From Locusta migratoria (taxonomy: Eukaryota; Arthropoda; Insecta; Orthoptera; Acrididae): DNA of 64,000 bases. Under the pieces are notes generated by a model, which did not search any database, was not told the DNA's origin, and saw only the letters and a program-made list of their open reading frames with translations. The stretch lies in NCBI GenBank assembly GCA_026315105.1, contig CM048755.1, positions 755,675,301 through 755,739,300 of the forward strand, given 5' to 3'. How positions within the stretch are numbered: the first letter of the stretch is position 1; every line of letters starts with the position of its first letter. This document shows positions 1-10,830 of this stretch, piece by piece. A program made the position numbers and the translations under genes.

Positions 1-1
1 C

Positions 2-1612
2 ATAGTAATACTTGGTAAATTTGCTGACACAGTGAAGAATATGACACAAGGTGCCTTGGACATTGTGCAAGACTAGTGCAGAAAACAGGATCTGAGGGTT
101 AGTCCTAAGAAGACTGTTGTTGTACCATTCACAAAGAAACATATCCAACACTCAAGTTGGAATCTAAAGCTTTTCAATGAATCACTATCTGTGAAGGGGA
201 CAGTGAAATATCTAGGGGTTACCCTAGATGAGAAACTGACATGGACACCTCACATTAGGAATATTTGCTCCAAGGCAAAAGGTACTTTAGTAAGTACCAG
301 GAGAGCTTGTGTCAAAAATTGGGGCCTGAGCTCCAAGGGTATGCACTGGATATACACCACAGTGATTAGACCCAGGATCACCTATGGGGCGGTCGTGTGG
401 TGGAAGAAGGTAGAACAGCAGGTTGCTGCTAAGGAGCTTGCTAAGGTGCAGAGACTAGCCTGCTTAGCCATAACAGGCGGAATTAGCAGCACACAAATTG
501 CTGGGATGGAAACCATGCTGGATATTCCCCCATTACACCTTTGGGTCAAGATGGAGGCGGCAGCTGGTGCCTACAGACTCAAATCTTGCAACAACTGGAA
601 CTCTTTGGGATATCCAGAATCACACACTAAAATAGTGAGTGAGGTAAATATAGGAAAGGTTGGGGAAATGCCAACCGACTATATTATAACCCCATACTGC
701 TTCAACAAGCCTTTCAGTATAACAACTGGAAGTAGGGAGCAGTGGGAGAAAATAGTTCGACACCGTACAGGGGATATTGTCTGGTTCACTGACGGGTCGA
801 AATCAGACCAAGGCGTTGGGGCCGGGGTATACGGGGTGCAGCCAAGACTGGAGGGCGTCATCTCTCTAGGAAAACTGGCCTCAGTATTCCAGGACGAAAT
901 CACTGCCATCAGGGCGTGTGTGGAGGAGAATTTGCGTAGGTGCTACAAAGATCGTAGCATCTATATCTATTCAGACAGCCAGGCAGCCCTGAGATCACTG
1001 GCAGCTCCTACAACAAGGTCTAAAATTGTTGCAGAATGTCACAGGGTTCTGGTGGAGATAGGGGAAAGCAATAGAGTAAACCAATTGTGGGTCCCTGGCC
1101 ACTCGGGGATCAGTGGCAACGAACATGCCGACAGATTAGCCAGGATGGGGGCAGAGGCTCCATTTATTGGACTGGAACCTGTCCTGACAATCATCAAGGC
1201 AATGATTAAATTGGAGCTACGTAACTGGCTCAGAAGACAGCACGTAGAATATTGGACCAAAGTCCATCAACAAAAACATGGCAAGGTAATGATGCCAAAG
1301 CCTTGTTTTAAAAGAAGCTCTGCAATCCTGGGTCTGAACAGGAGAGAGATTAGACTCATGGTTGGATTGCTGACAGGCCATGGGAATTTCGAAAAACACC
1401 TACATACAATGGGAATAACAGAAGAGGACCCTAAATGTAGGATCTGTGATGATGGTGATGAAACTGCATCACATCTGATCTTCGAATGCATTGCATTGGT
1501 GAGTAAAAGGCACAGAACATTTGGGACAACCAGACCCGAAGAAATTGTGTCTAATAAAGAACTGGTAAAGGGACTCCTTGCACTGTTCAAGGGCATTGGT
1601 TGGCTTTACTAG
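2..1612 (+). pseudogene. LINE ORF2 3' part: RT thumb, RNase H and C-terminal zinc motif (stop-interrupted)
   Basis: This is the reverse transcriptase C-terminal part and RNase H of a non-LTR retrotransposon that starts left of the window. The frame is open from base 2, just after where the RT FADD motif would lie, and a TAG at 74-76 interrupts it. The open part then runs to 1612; an apparent start near 191 is a GTG inside the RT domain. RNase H type I residues are visible: FTDGSKS, FQDEITAI, YSDSQAAL, then GHSGISGNEHAD. A C-terminal CRICDD...H...C cluster follows, typical of R1/LOA/I-group ORF2. Its product would nick target DNA and copy element RNA in the nucleus. The exact clade is uncertain. 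Confidence 0.85.
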
Positions 1613-1854
1613 ACATACAGGGAGCGATACCGCTCAATAAACTTAGTTTCGGTGCGGGCAGTGGCGGGTTAGACCAAGACTGTTTTGGCTTCCCTGAAAG
1701 AATCAAATCAATCAGTAAAATAAGACATTAGAGTTCATATCATATAAGTAGCCAAAACAGTTGTGATTACACAAGAATTTTATAACTAGTAAAATAAGGC
1801 ATTACAATTTGTATTTGGTAAGCAGCCAAACAATTATGATTACACAAGGCTTTT
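1613..1854 (+). other. Probable 3' UTR of the preceding LINE, no gene
   Basis: This AT-rich stretch follows the LINE stop codon and is probably its 3' UTR. I see no clear simple-repeat or poly(A) tail that fixes the element end. No other feature was recognised. Confidence 0.4.
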
Positions 1855-2300
1855 TGTAACATGTCTATGAAACAGTAGTAGAGGTATGAGACATGTGGGT
1901 AGGAGATGGTAGTTTACATTGTCTGCACAGGGTTATGATTAGGTTCTGCAGACAGAAGTGGTGAGTATGGAAACTGTTTGATCATTCAGTACCAAGTTTG
2001 GGGAAGTGTACATATGTCTTAATTTTCATAATTTCAAAGAAGTTCATTTCCCTTCCTTTTTGTACATGATGTAGGACTTCATGTGTTACATTATAACAGT
2101 GACCTTCTTTTAGCAGGTGGACTGCAAATGTAGAATTTCCTTGCCCAAGTTTCCATTTTCTGTGGCGTCCATTTAGTCTAGTACAAATTGCTCTGCCTGA
2201 CTGTCCAATGTTGTTTCACTTTATATTTCTTAGGATAACGTCATAATCTATTATATTGTCACGTATTTTATCAATGTCAGGAATTTACACCACAACTTGA
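1855..2300 (-). pseudogene. Penelope-like element fragment, GIY-YIG endonuclease
   Basis: Reading the minus strand gives a GIY-YIG-like segment: NNIGQSGRAICTRL, then FAVHLLKEGHCYN, then KGREMNFFEIMKI. This order matches the C-terminal endonuclease of Penelope-like retroelements, where YIGQTGR-type motifs precede an HLL...H segment and a KG...E helix. The expected first residue Y appears as N, and the frame holds stops, so the copy is dead. The reverse transcriptase part is not seen, so only the 3' coding end survives. The call rests on motif recognition, not on alignment. Confidence 0.6.
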
Positions 2301-2479
2301 ATTGTAATATTTCCCGCAGATTAGTTATAAACCAAAAAACTAGTCTCCTTTGAAAGTTATATATCTAGCAAGTTAAGATCTTTGATACTTAAACATGTAA
2401 TGTTTACCTGATGATGGCGTAAAAGCCGAAAACTGTTTTGTAAACCAATATATTTGCAGAATATCTCACTTTGCGACTT
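2301..2479. other. Intergenic, repeat-like
   Basis: No gene was recognised. The segment holds the phrase CTGATGATGGC followed by CGAAAACTG near 2409-2440. It resembles the CTGATGATG...CGAAACCGGT phrase seen in many insect interspersed repeats, including the foldback at 23081-23434. Confidence 0.3.
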
Positions 2480-3010
2480 TTTTCCCTAGCTAACAGAAAG
2501 GCTGCAAATTCTCTGGCCTGTATTTAGCAAGTGTGCACGGTACGACAAAATAAACCTTGCAATTTCTGTACCCTTGAGGCAGGTATTTGCAGAGCCCCAA
2601 AGCACATTTTATGCGTTAAAATCACCACACAGGATGAATGGTTGGGGGAACTGAGTAAGAAGATTATGGAGAGCATTCTCATTGAGTGCGTCATGCGGGG
2701 GCAGGTAAAGCGAGCATATTGTCACACAGACACCGCGACTGCTTGCAGGCCTCTAGTGAGCGGGACAGGTGGCGTCGATGAAAATAGCCACCCCACCTTT
2801 AGCTCTTACGCCAGTAAGGTCATCCTTTCTTTAGAGAAAATTTCCGCTTAAGTCGGAGGCGTCTGTTTCTTTGAAGCAAGTCTCTTGAAGACAGACACAC
2901 ATACGTCTATCCCGAGTCAACAACCGCAATTACTCCACATGGGTCCTAAAGCCCTGCACATTCCACTGCAGTATGGGAGCCGGAGGCTGCATCTTGACTC
3001 TCTCTTTTCG
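2480..3010 (-). pseudogene. I-clade LINE ORF2, endonuclease domain fragment
   Basis: The minus strand reads as an APE-type endonuclease N-terminus. ILQWNVQGF (Asn motif) comes first, then CVCLQETCF (QET motif), TICSLYLPP and CGDFNA.NVLWGS. Stops and frame changes interrupt it, for example a stop a few codons after the first motif. The copy ends near 2480, before any RT domain. It is homologous in order and wording to the endonuclease of the better-preserved LINE at 15619-20880. A 106-aa plus-strand ORF at 2531-2851 is the antisense shadow of this domain. Confidence 0.8.
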
Positions 3011-3146
3011 TTTAGCGCGGGAGACTGACCTATCTGGAGGTTCAGTCTTGGGGCGTGATGTTTGCCCTGTGGGACATCCAGCTCCATAGATTTGGAGCGG
3101 AGTCAGAGGGGAGGTCAGGTAGAATGACCTCTACGTAATAAGATTA

Positions 3147-3343
3147 GCCGGCCGCGGTGGCCGCGGGGACTGAGGCGCTCCAGTCACTGTCTGCACGGCC
3201 ACTACGGTCGGGGGTTCGAATCCCCCCTCGGGCATGGATATTTGTGCCGTCCTTAGGATTAGCTAGTTCGTAAGTAGTTTGTAAGTTTAGGGACTGATGA
3301 CCCCGTAGTTAAGTCCCATAGACTATACAAACATTTGAACATT
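3147..3343 (+). mobile_element. SINE family A copy
   Basis: This tRNA-derived SINE has the head GCCGGCCGCGGTGGCC, B box GGTTCGAATCC and tail hairpin GGGACT...AGTCCC before ACAAACATTTGAACATTT. An 11-bp target duplication, TAATAAGATTA, lies at 3136-3146 and 3344-3354. The SINE landed between ORF1 and ORF2 of an already inserted minus-strand LINE. Confidence 0.95.
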
Positions 3344-3354
3344 TAATAAGATTA

Positions 3355-4290
3355 TTTATTATCTGCTTCCGCCTTTTGTTTACTTTTCCCTGGTGCCTTT
3401 TCCGGCCTCGTAACCTTTATGTTCGCGACAGCAGGAGTAGAAAGGCCAGTGATGATCTTCGGAATAGCCTCTGGCTTTGAAGGTGCCAAAGGCCAATGGC
3501 CTTTGCTGGGAAGGGTGTCAAAAGCTCTGGAATGTTGACACCAGTAGCTGTTTCTGATGTACGTGGCAGGGGTTCGGGTTCTGGAACAACTGGAGCCTTG
3601 CAAGTGCACTCACAGGTACAGATGTTGCTACCGACACTAGAGATGTCCGCCTGGGTGGAGACATCAACTTTGGGAACTGGCTTTTGTACAACAGCAGCAA
3701 ATGGCCTCACCGTAGGAAATTCGCTTGGTGGTTTTGATTTCCTGCACTTTTTTCTCCTCCAAATATACTGTGCAGTCTGCTCCAGACTGGATGTTCCCCA
3801 GAGCAGTTGACACACTTTGCAGTTCCCTCATGGGCGGCCTTTCCACATTTACCACAAGTGGCCTGTACTTTACAAGCTAGTGTAGTATGCCCGAACCGCT
3901 GACATTTAAAACATAGCATACGGTTGGGTACATAGGGCCGCACCTTTAAACTAAGGAATCCTGCTTTGACGTACTCTGGCAATTTCGGACTATTAAAGGT
4001 GAGGATGGAGGACTATGATTTTACAAGTCCCCCATCCACCCTTTTCGAGATGTTCTGCATGTCCACTATGCCCTCCTAGGCCCATTCTGCCTTTAGTTAT
4101 TAACTGAGAATGTCTATGAGATCACGACAAGAGACCATGCATTTGCTGTAGTTGAGGGTACTGTGCATCTCTGTTCGATTTCATACTCCCCAAGACACTT
4201 GGCTTTCTTAAGGTTTTCCATTTGTTGGGAACTAGCTGTTTCAACCAAAGGGGTACAATTTCGTAACCCTTTCACCGACTTTAGGGAGAT
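3355..4290 (-). pseudogene. I-clade LINE ORF1 (gag-like, CCHC zinc knuckles), frameshifted
   Basis: ORF1 proteins of I-clade LINEs bind element RNA and form the transposition particle. In the best frame (3707-3982) the minus strand shows CFKCQRFGHTTLAC, then CGKCGKAAHEGTAKC and CVNCSGEHP, a triple zinc-knuckle block. Upstream, near 4140-4290, is the N-terminal phrase TPLVETASSQQMENLKKAK, normally preceded by a 'SVKxLRxG' segment. Downstream sequence continues in other frames (about 3417-3775, then 3352-3600), so there are at least two frameshifts. No intact product is possible. Confidence 0.8.
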
Positions 4291-4296
4291 AGGTAG

Positions 4297-4369
<73 letters not shown>
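4288..4369. repeat. (GATA)n then (GA)n microsatellite
   Basis: A short GATA run passes directly into about 60 bp of GA dinucleotides. It sits inside the ORF1 region of the minus-strand LINE and separates the N-terminal coding part from the 5' leader. Confidence 0.95.
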
Positions 4370-4373
<4 letters not shown>

Positions 4374-4399
4374 TTTCCTTCCTCGCGACCCAGGCGGTC

Positions 4400-4577
4400 A
4401 AGCCAAGGGCCCCATTCCCCAGTACACACGACGTTCCACCACCGCGCCACTCCGTGGTCACTGAAGCGTGCCCAGAAGTTACGGTGTCTAGAGGACTGGC
4501 GGCACTTACCAGTCCCCGGCTCTGGACCCCGGGTTCGCCAAGCCCGTAATCAGCAAATTAAAGCTGAGCTCCTGAGG
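4400..4577 (-). promoter_or_regulatory. 5' leader of the I-clade LINE at 2480-4577
   Basis: The block around 4490-4575 (CGGCACTTACCAGTCC, then CGCCAAGCCCGTAATCAGC) matches in order the block at 20790-20880 in front of the second minus-strand I-clade LINE. Two copies sharing this leader suggests that it is the true 5' end of the family, where LINEs carry an internal promoter. Promoter function is inferred from position. Confidence 0.6.
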
Positions 4578-5310
4578 GGTCCAGAATGAAGACCATAACA
4601 ACAACAACATGAAAAATGACAAAAATAATGGCGTAGATGACATCGCAATACGTCAATTACATCCCGAGAAACTTGGAAGCGAAGTTGACGCTTGAAATAA
4701 ATGAAGCACGCACGATTACGGTGAAGAAGAGGTCCACGGGGCGTACGCCAGCTTTTGTTTCCAGCGTCTACTTCGCTTTCAAATTCCTCGGTATGTAACT
4801 AACGTATTGCGATGCTACCAACGCCATTCTTTTTGCGATTTATCATGCTATTGACTGTAACAGAAAAAATATGTGGTGCCCATTCAAACTAACGTAAGTT
4901 TGCGTTGAAAATAATATTTGTTTACCTTCTGGAATATCTTATAGTACCTATTTACGTGAGTACTCCGCATATACTATCATTTATAACTGGATGGGGGCAA
5001 GAAGAGATGGAAAGAAGGGGGAAAGGATAGATTGGAGGGGGAAGGAGGAAATGGACAAAGAGAAGAGCTGAAGGAGGAGCGGAGGGACGATTCATAGCTG
5101 GCTGGAGGGCTGGAATAAATACGGGGCCTAATATTCAATTAAAAACAAATCCTCCAATCATGCTGTTAGGACTCTGGAGAAGTAAGTTACATTTCTCGTT
5201 CCATACAGACCACTGCGCTACAAGAGAGTCGCACTGTCGGAACACAGCACAAGTTCCTGCGGTAGCGTTAACATGTGCACGACAACTTGCAACCGATCGT
5301 AAACTTGTGG
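4578..5310. other. No recognised gene
   Basis: A (CAA)n-like run lies at 4597-4608. The rest is unique-looking sequence with purine-rich stretches near 4990-5080. ORFs here are short and unsupported. Confidence 0.5.
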
Positions 5311-5372
5311 TCTGTGCGCGCGCGCGCGCATGTGTGCGTGTGTGTGTGTGCGCGCGCGCGCGCGCGCGCAGC
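5311..5372. repeat. Alternating CG/TG purine-pyrimidine tract
   Basis: About 60 bp of alternating (CG)n and (TG)n blocks. Such tracts are the classic sequence type that can adopt Z-DNA. The ORFs that cross it on both strands are low-complexity artefacts. Confidence 0.9.
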
Positions 5373-5756
5373 GTCTTAATTGTACACATATTCAGCACGA
5401 AATCCGGAAGCTATATGGACAAAATGCAATCTCACGTCCGACCGTTTTGAAATGGCGTCTGTCATCGATTTGAATAAGGCTGCACCGACGTGTGTGATGC
5501 TGACGGGGGAGGATGGTTATCGCCATTTACAACTGGCAGTGTCCAGTTAATAGACGAAGTGATTTGCTGCAATCGCACATTTCACAGTGATGAGGTCATT
5601 CACACAGCAGTTCTCAAAAGGCTCCGTGCCGAAGGAGTGGATTTATGGGGCCGAAAAACTTAATTGGTAGAACGCTCCGCTCCGACTGTTGTCCACTGAG
5701 GCTTACAAGGGTACCATCAGAAGTGTAAATAACTGAGGGGTATGTTGTGTAGAGAC
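5373..5756. other. No recognised gene
   Basis: I see no domain, repeat head or RNA gene in this stretch. Confidence 0.4.
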
Positions 5757-6687
5757 ATACCCTGAGTATGAGGCTATGCGCTTTTTAGCGACGAGCCTTG
5801 GTTTTTGCGAAATTTGGTGTTGAAGTTCGCTGCGCGTAACTTTAGCCATGTTCCAACCAAGGAAGCGCTAAGGTCACCAGCTACCAGTCTGGCGGGACCG
5901 TGTTTCGGTCCCTCCGTGTGTTCATTTTTTTTAATCAGCGTAGCCCAACATTTTTCCATTTTATTTTACAGAATGTCAACAAACAGTGTATATTGTGTAA
6001 AATTAGTAATTAATATTCAATTTTGCGTATTAATTTCATTTTAATGTCATTATTACAAAATCTTACTCGCTATCGCCTGCATCGATTGCTATGCCGTTAC
6101 AGAAATCCAAATATATTCGTCGTTAAACTACACTCATTAATTTTCGAAGATGATTAAATACGCACGGTTCGCATCAAAGTTAACGGATGAAAGAGGACTG
6201 TTTTTAATGTAAATGAACTTTTCTGGTATCGCTCTTAAAAACTCCGTGCGCTTGCAAGACAGTAGCTCTTATGAAATGTACTTGGTGCTGTAAACCATGG
6301 TGTTTCGGTTGCTATTACGACATATATCCAAATTTCTGTTGTGGCATAGCAAGGAATAGCGAGTAAGATTTTATAATAAAACGTGGAGATTAAATTATTA
6401 AGGCAAAATTGAATATTTCTTACTAATTTAACACATTGTCCTTTTTGTTGACATTCTGTAAAATAAAATGGAAAAATGTCGGACAATTCTGATAAAAGAA
6501 AAAAAAAAAAAAGCAAGAAGACGCAGAGAATTTTAACACGGTACCTCCAGCGTAGTAGGTGGCGACCTTAGCCGCTGCACGACGCTCACCTGGTTGGAAA
6601 GTGTCTTACATCGGACAGCCAGCTTCCACATCAGTTTTCTCGAAAACCAGATCCGTCGATAAAAACGTGGATAGCCTCATACTCAGC
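5757..6687. repeat. Long imperfect inverted repeat (arms about 5757-6115 and 6303-6687)
   Basis: The left arm read forward and the right arm read on the minus strand align over about 350 bp. Shared landmarks are CTGAGTATGAGGCTAT at the outer ends, CCAACCA...GCG..GCTAAGGTC in the middle, and CCATTTTATTTTACAGAATG then AAAATCTTACTCGCTAT near the centre. Identity is roughly 70-75 percent by eye. The spacer is about 190 bp. It could be a decayed foldback or long-TIR DNA transposon, or two inverted copies of one repeat. No transposase was recognised. Confidence 0.7.
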
Positions 6688-7436
6688 GTATGTATGGCCT
6701 TCTGCAACAAATCCAACACCCACCAAAATATGTTTTTCATTTTCAGAAAATTATTATCTTTCCGTCCGATGCGGGGTAGTATGGGGACATGTTCAGATTT
6801 GCTTGCACATATGCAGGATTTGACAGTCTACAAACGGAAAAAATTCGAAAACGTTAAGCCATATGTTTTGACAGAGCACAGGGAAAACTGTGCGACTTTG
6901 AAACTGTTGCATTCATTTTTTTGCAGTTTATGTGACAAACTCTTATGTTTTCATCACTTTTTTGGGAGTGATTATCACATGCACAAGAAAACCTAAATCG
7001 GGCAAGGTAGAATCTCTTTTCCCATTCACCAAGTGTACAAGTTAGGTGGGTCGACTAGAGATTCCTGTCATATGACACAAATACCATCACCAGTGTCATA
7101 TAGTTTACATCACATGTGTTTCCTGTGGAGGAATTGGTTGACCTATCACCTTGCGATCAAATGTTTTAGGTTCCCATTGGAGAGTCACTTCTTTTCGTCT
7201 GCTAATCGCACGGTGTTGCGGTACGGTCGCAAAACACAGACACTAAACAGAGACTACAATGAACGGACAGAGAGATCATAATTTTGGTAAAATAAACAAA
7301 TTAAAATTTTCATTCGAGTGAAGGCTTGAACCAAGAACCTCTCGCTCCGGTGCTCCTCATGCTAACCACAGGACCACGGCGCTGTACCGCTAACATTGTG
7401 TTAGACGCTGCTTATCTTTGGCATGGACCTTTCGGT
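6688..7436. other. No recognised gene; one unassigned ORF
   Basis: An open frame of 145 codons (6559-6996, +) begins inside the inverted repeat and continues here, but it has no recognisable motif. Its composition is ordinary AT-rich. I do not call it a gene. Confidence 0.4.
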
Positions 7437-7485
7437 TTTTGTGTTTGTAAATCTATCGGACCAAACTGCGTGGTCATCGGTCTTG
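7437..7485 (-). repeat. SINE family B tail fragment
   Basis: Reverse complement reads GATGACCACGCAGTTTGGTC then CGATAGATTTACAAAC, the tail of SINE family B. Head and body are absent. Confidence 0.7.
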
Positions 7486-7640
7486 GTTTTTATATTTTGC
7501 TTATTTTTTTTCATAGTTCCACACAACTTATTTTCTGTTTTCCCGATTGATCTGTGTTCAGTTTTTCACGGCCTATCCACTGCGCCAGCTTATAACTAAA
7601 TCTGAGGGGGGCGCGATGGGGAGGTTCTCTTTTAAGAACC

Positions 7641-7666
7641 CGGGCGACGCTGGGTTTTCAGCTAGT
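7641..7666 (-). repeat. Start motif of the 'ACTAGCTGAAAACCC' repeat
   Basis: The minus strand reads ACTAGCTGAAAACCC followed by a GC-rich inverted phrase. This is the same start as the tandem repeats at 59891 and 60768, but the body that follows differs. Confidence 0.5.
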
Positions 7667-7689
7667 CTTTACTAAAACTCGTCAGGACT

Positions 7690-8197
7690 AAAACAAGTCT
7701 GGGCTCTTGAGAAGCTAAAGTGGGACCCTGCGTCAACCTCTTTGTGAAACATTAAAGCCAGCCACTCCCATTTCTAAAAGGAAAGCATTTGTGCGAATCC
7801 CATACGGTCACGTCGCGCTGAGACGATTATGAAAGAGCCGTTCCATCGGAGGCCGGACAACGGCGATGTATGCCGGTGTTAAAGGTATGGACGGCGTGTT
7901 ATATGCCTGGCACACCATGAGTAGCCGTCGCCTCATGTTCGGTGGCGGCTCTGCAGCCTCAGCACAAACATTTGGTATGGGGCTCGTCCTAAATGCCCCA
8001 GCGGCCAGCCGAATCCCTGCATGGTGTACCGCGTCCAACATCTTTAAATAGCAGGGGCGTGCAGACCCGTACACTCTGCACCCATAATCGAGACGAGATC
8101 GCACAAATGTTCTGTAAAACCGAAGCAAACAGGTTCTGTCTGCTCTCCAGGAAGTGTGGCTAAGACATTATAAAATCTCAAGTGATTTGAGGCACCG
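7690..8197 (-). pseudogene. I-clade LINE ORF2, 3' portion left of the Gypsy insertion
   Basis: The minus strand encodes CLSHTSW, RTFVRSRLDYGCRVYG, LDAVHHAGIRLAAGAFRTSP, matching in order the post-RT region of the LINE at 15619-20880 (CLSHTSW, SRLDYGSLVYD, HHTGVHLATGAFRTSP). A stop lies just before CLSHTSW. It is continuous in protein terms with 13848-15005 across the Gypsy element, so both are one old LINE copy. RNase H and the 3' UTR are not seen, so the copy is also 3'-truncated. Confidence 0.85.
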
Positions 8198-8639
8198 TGT
8201 GGTGTCACACAAGTCCAAAGTGCGCGCCACCTACTTTCGCCGCGCGCCGCCATGCACGCACGGCGTGGCGTTCTTACGACGACAGCTACGAGCGCCCTCT
8301 GCTGGAACTCCGCTCGTGGCCACCACTGAAAGACATCGTTCACTTGGGACTGAGATAGGAACCAGTCAACAGTTCGGAATCAGATAGGCACCAGTGAAGA
8401 CTTGGCTATCAGTTAGGCACTAGGCAGGCCTCTAGCTCAACTCTGTATCTGTAGTACTGTTCTATGTAAAAGTTAAGTATTGCATAAATTCTGTGCAATA
8501 TATATCTCGTTCTAATTTACTCTAGTGTTTCTAGTTTCTGGCTGCTCCCCTCCGTACCTGCACCAGCGTGCTATCTTTATTCCTGTGTCGGTCTCATTCC
8601 ACTCGGCCACCGACACCTACGACGGAACAAGATACAAAA
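8198..8639 (+). repeat. 5' LTR of the Gypsy element
   Basis: It starts TGTGGTGTC and aligns with the 3' LTR through GATACAAAA. I count under ten visible differences between the two over about 442 bp. It should hold the Pol II promoter and transcript start; CAATATATATCTCG near 8495 is the only TATA-like stretch I see. Confidence 0.9.
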
Positions 8640-8875
8640 GTGGCGACGAGGAGCGATAGACGAACCTTGGACCAGCCCGCTTGCAGCAGCCAGACAGCAG
8701 CAATCGGAGCACGCAGAAATTGCTCCCGCCCACCCACCCTTATTATAAGATTTTTGGGGGAACATTTTCAGTTACGTGTTTTGTGGACTTTTTTGTCGCA
8801 GAGCGAGCCCTCCTTTCATATTGCATTTGTGTTTTGTTATAAGTTACTTGTCTGCGCAGCGCCTAATTGGTCAGC

Positions 8876-10067
8876 ATGGCCGCTAACCCGAACCCAAACT
8901 TAATGGAAATTATTCAGTTACAGACGGCGCAAATAACACAACTGCTGCAAGTGGTGGCCCAGCTCACAGCGCAAGCAGCTAATCAACAACAGCCGCCGCT
9001 TCAGCAGCCCACACCTGCCGCCGCAACGCTTCCTACGTTTCGCCAGTACAACGAACGTGAGGAAGAATGGAGCGACTACTTCGCACAGATTCAAGAACTC
9101 GTCGCGGCTCATCAAATTACAGGTCAGAAAGTGAAGCATCTGTTATTATCTGTGGTGGGCACCAACACCTTCGTGTTACTGAAAAAACTTTTCCCCGACG
9201 CATCTCCTCGTGATGTAGCCTTTGAACAAATAGTAGAGGCACTAAATGCTCATTATGAGAGAAAAGTTCTCGTAGCTGTGGCACGGTACCGATTTTTCAG
9301 ACTTAAAAAATTACCGCAGCAGTCACACCAAAAGTGGATTACGGAAAAGGGCTTAACCCGCAAATGTAAATTTACTTGCTCTTGTGGACTTTCGTATAGT
9401 GACGTGATGTTGAGGGATGCGATTACGCAGAACATTCAGGACCCCAGAATTAGGGCAGCAATTCTAAAACAGTCGGACCCTTCATTAGACAGTGTACTGC
9501 AGCTTATTGAAGCGCATGATACCTTTGACTTAGCAGATGTAGAAATGCAAAGCCACAGTGTTAATTCAGTGCACCGCAACGGACGCTTTCGTAGTAACAG
9601 TTCTCAGTGTAGCACTAGTGATTCTTATTTTTCTACCTGCCGTGCTGAACAGACAGTGAACAGTAGCCAGTGTAAAAGTGCGACACAAAAGTCGCCCCCG
9701 TCGTGTTAGAAACAGTAATTTGAATAACGGGCGCCAACGATCAATTCAGAAAAATGTTCGTAAATCTTGCCCCCAGTGTGTATCTCGCCACAAACGTGCT
9801 CAGTGCCCAAGTCGCAACGCAACTTGTTATCAATTTGGCAAAATAGGACATGTACGGACAGTGTGTATCCAAAACAAAACTTCAAAGAACGGCGCCGTTA
9901 GAAACAATGCAAGAACAATTCAGGCTGTAAATGTCATACACGCTGTGAACTTGGACAGTGTTTCTCGTGATTCTCAGATGCAAGACAATTTTTCTGCGCC
10001 TACGGCAAAACTATGTAATGAGCCGCGCCGCTGTGCAACGGAAACGGGTTCGGGACAAGCAAAATGA
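8876..10067 (+). pseudogene. Gypsy gag, frameshifted before the zinc knuckle
   Basis: The ATG at 8876 opens a Gln-rich N-terminus (MAANPNPNLMEIIQLQTAQ) and a capsid-like region to 9709. A 1-nt frame change near 9680-9700 moves the reading to 9678-10067, which holds a knuckle-like CYQFGKIGHVRTVC. The second knuckle Cys is replaced by Phe, so zinc binding is doubtful. Gag would package element RNA in cytoplasmic particles. Confidence 0.85.
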
Positions 10068-10830
10068 CTCTGTACAGTGCAATCCTGTAGTGAACCTAGT
10101 GCCTTCTGCAACTTCTTATTGTAAAAGTGCCCAGTACTGTGTAGCTAGTGACAGTAGTCTTGGTGTAGCTACTCAAAGTAATTTTAGTGCAGTAGCCTCG
10201 CAATGCGCGGACGCCGATCCGGCGGTAGTGCCATCTAGTGACAGTGTTGTTAATCCGGTGCGTGCCGAGTCTGCGCCGCTTACTTCACTACGCCGCCCGC
10301 GCAAGCGCCGCAAACAAGCTGTATTAGACGTTGCCCACATTCGCGCACCTGTCGAGCGCCACAAGCAAAAACTTTTTGTGAATCTTTGCATAGAAAATAA
10401 GGCTGTGCAATTTCAGCTTGATACTGGTTCCGCTGTCACATTAATAAATAAAGATACTTATGAACTTCTGGATCCGCCAAAATTGTCGCCGTGTCAACAA
10501 GTGCTAACAGCTTATACAGGTGAAAATATACCCGTGCTTGGAACGTGTAGCCTGCCCGCCTCTTTTCAAAGGGTAACAAAAACCGTTGCTTTTGTAGTTC
10601 TTCAGGCCAAATCTACACAGAACATTTTTGGACTAGATGCATTTGATTTGTTTGGTTTATCAATTCAAAGAGATGTGCTTCAAATTTCGTCAATAGTGCC
10701 TCAGGATAAAATCAATGCATTGTGTGACCAATATAGTGACTTGTTTTCGCCGGAACTAGGTTGTGCTAAAGACTTCGTGGCACATGTAACTTTAAAAGAA
10801 TCTGCAGTTCCGAAATTTCGTAAAGCTTGA
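9958..10830 (+). pseudogene. Gypsy pol: aspartic protease
   Basis: The frame overlaps gag and carries the retropepsin signature FQLDTGSAVTLI, with the Asp codon at 10420-10422, followed by VLGTCSLPASF and IFGLDAF. A TGA at 10828-10830 ends it in what should be continuous pol; the same frame resumes immediately as RT. The protease matures Gag and Pol in LTR elements. Confidence 0.9.

Noticed and set aside
191..193. GTG start codon of the first ORF
   Set aside because: The RT frame is continuous upstream to base 77, so the GTG is an internal Val codon. Non-ATG starts of this kind are not used as gene starts here.
2531..2851. 106-codon plus-strand ORF
   Set aside because: It is antisense to an endonuclease domain that reads with recognisable motifs on the minus strand.
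3147..3230. tRNA gene at the head of SINE A copies
   Set aside because: A and B box wording is present, but the same head and body recur with target duplications, so they are SINEs and not tRNA genes.
6559..6996. 145-codon plus-strand ORF
   Set aside because: It begins inside the right arm of an inverted repeat, has no motif or neighbour support, and its length is not unusual by chance in this composition.
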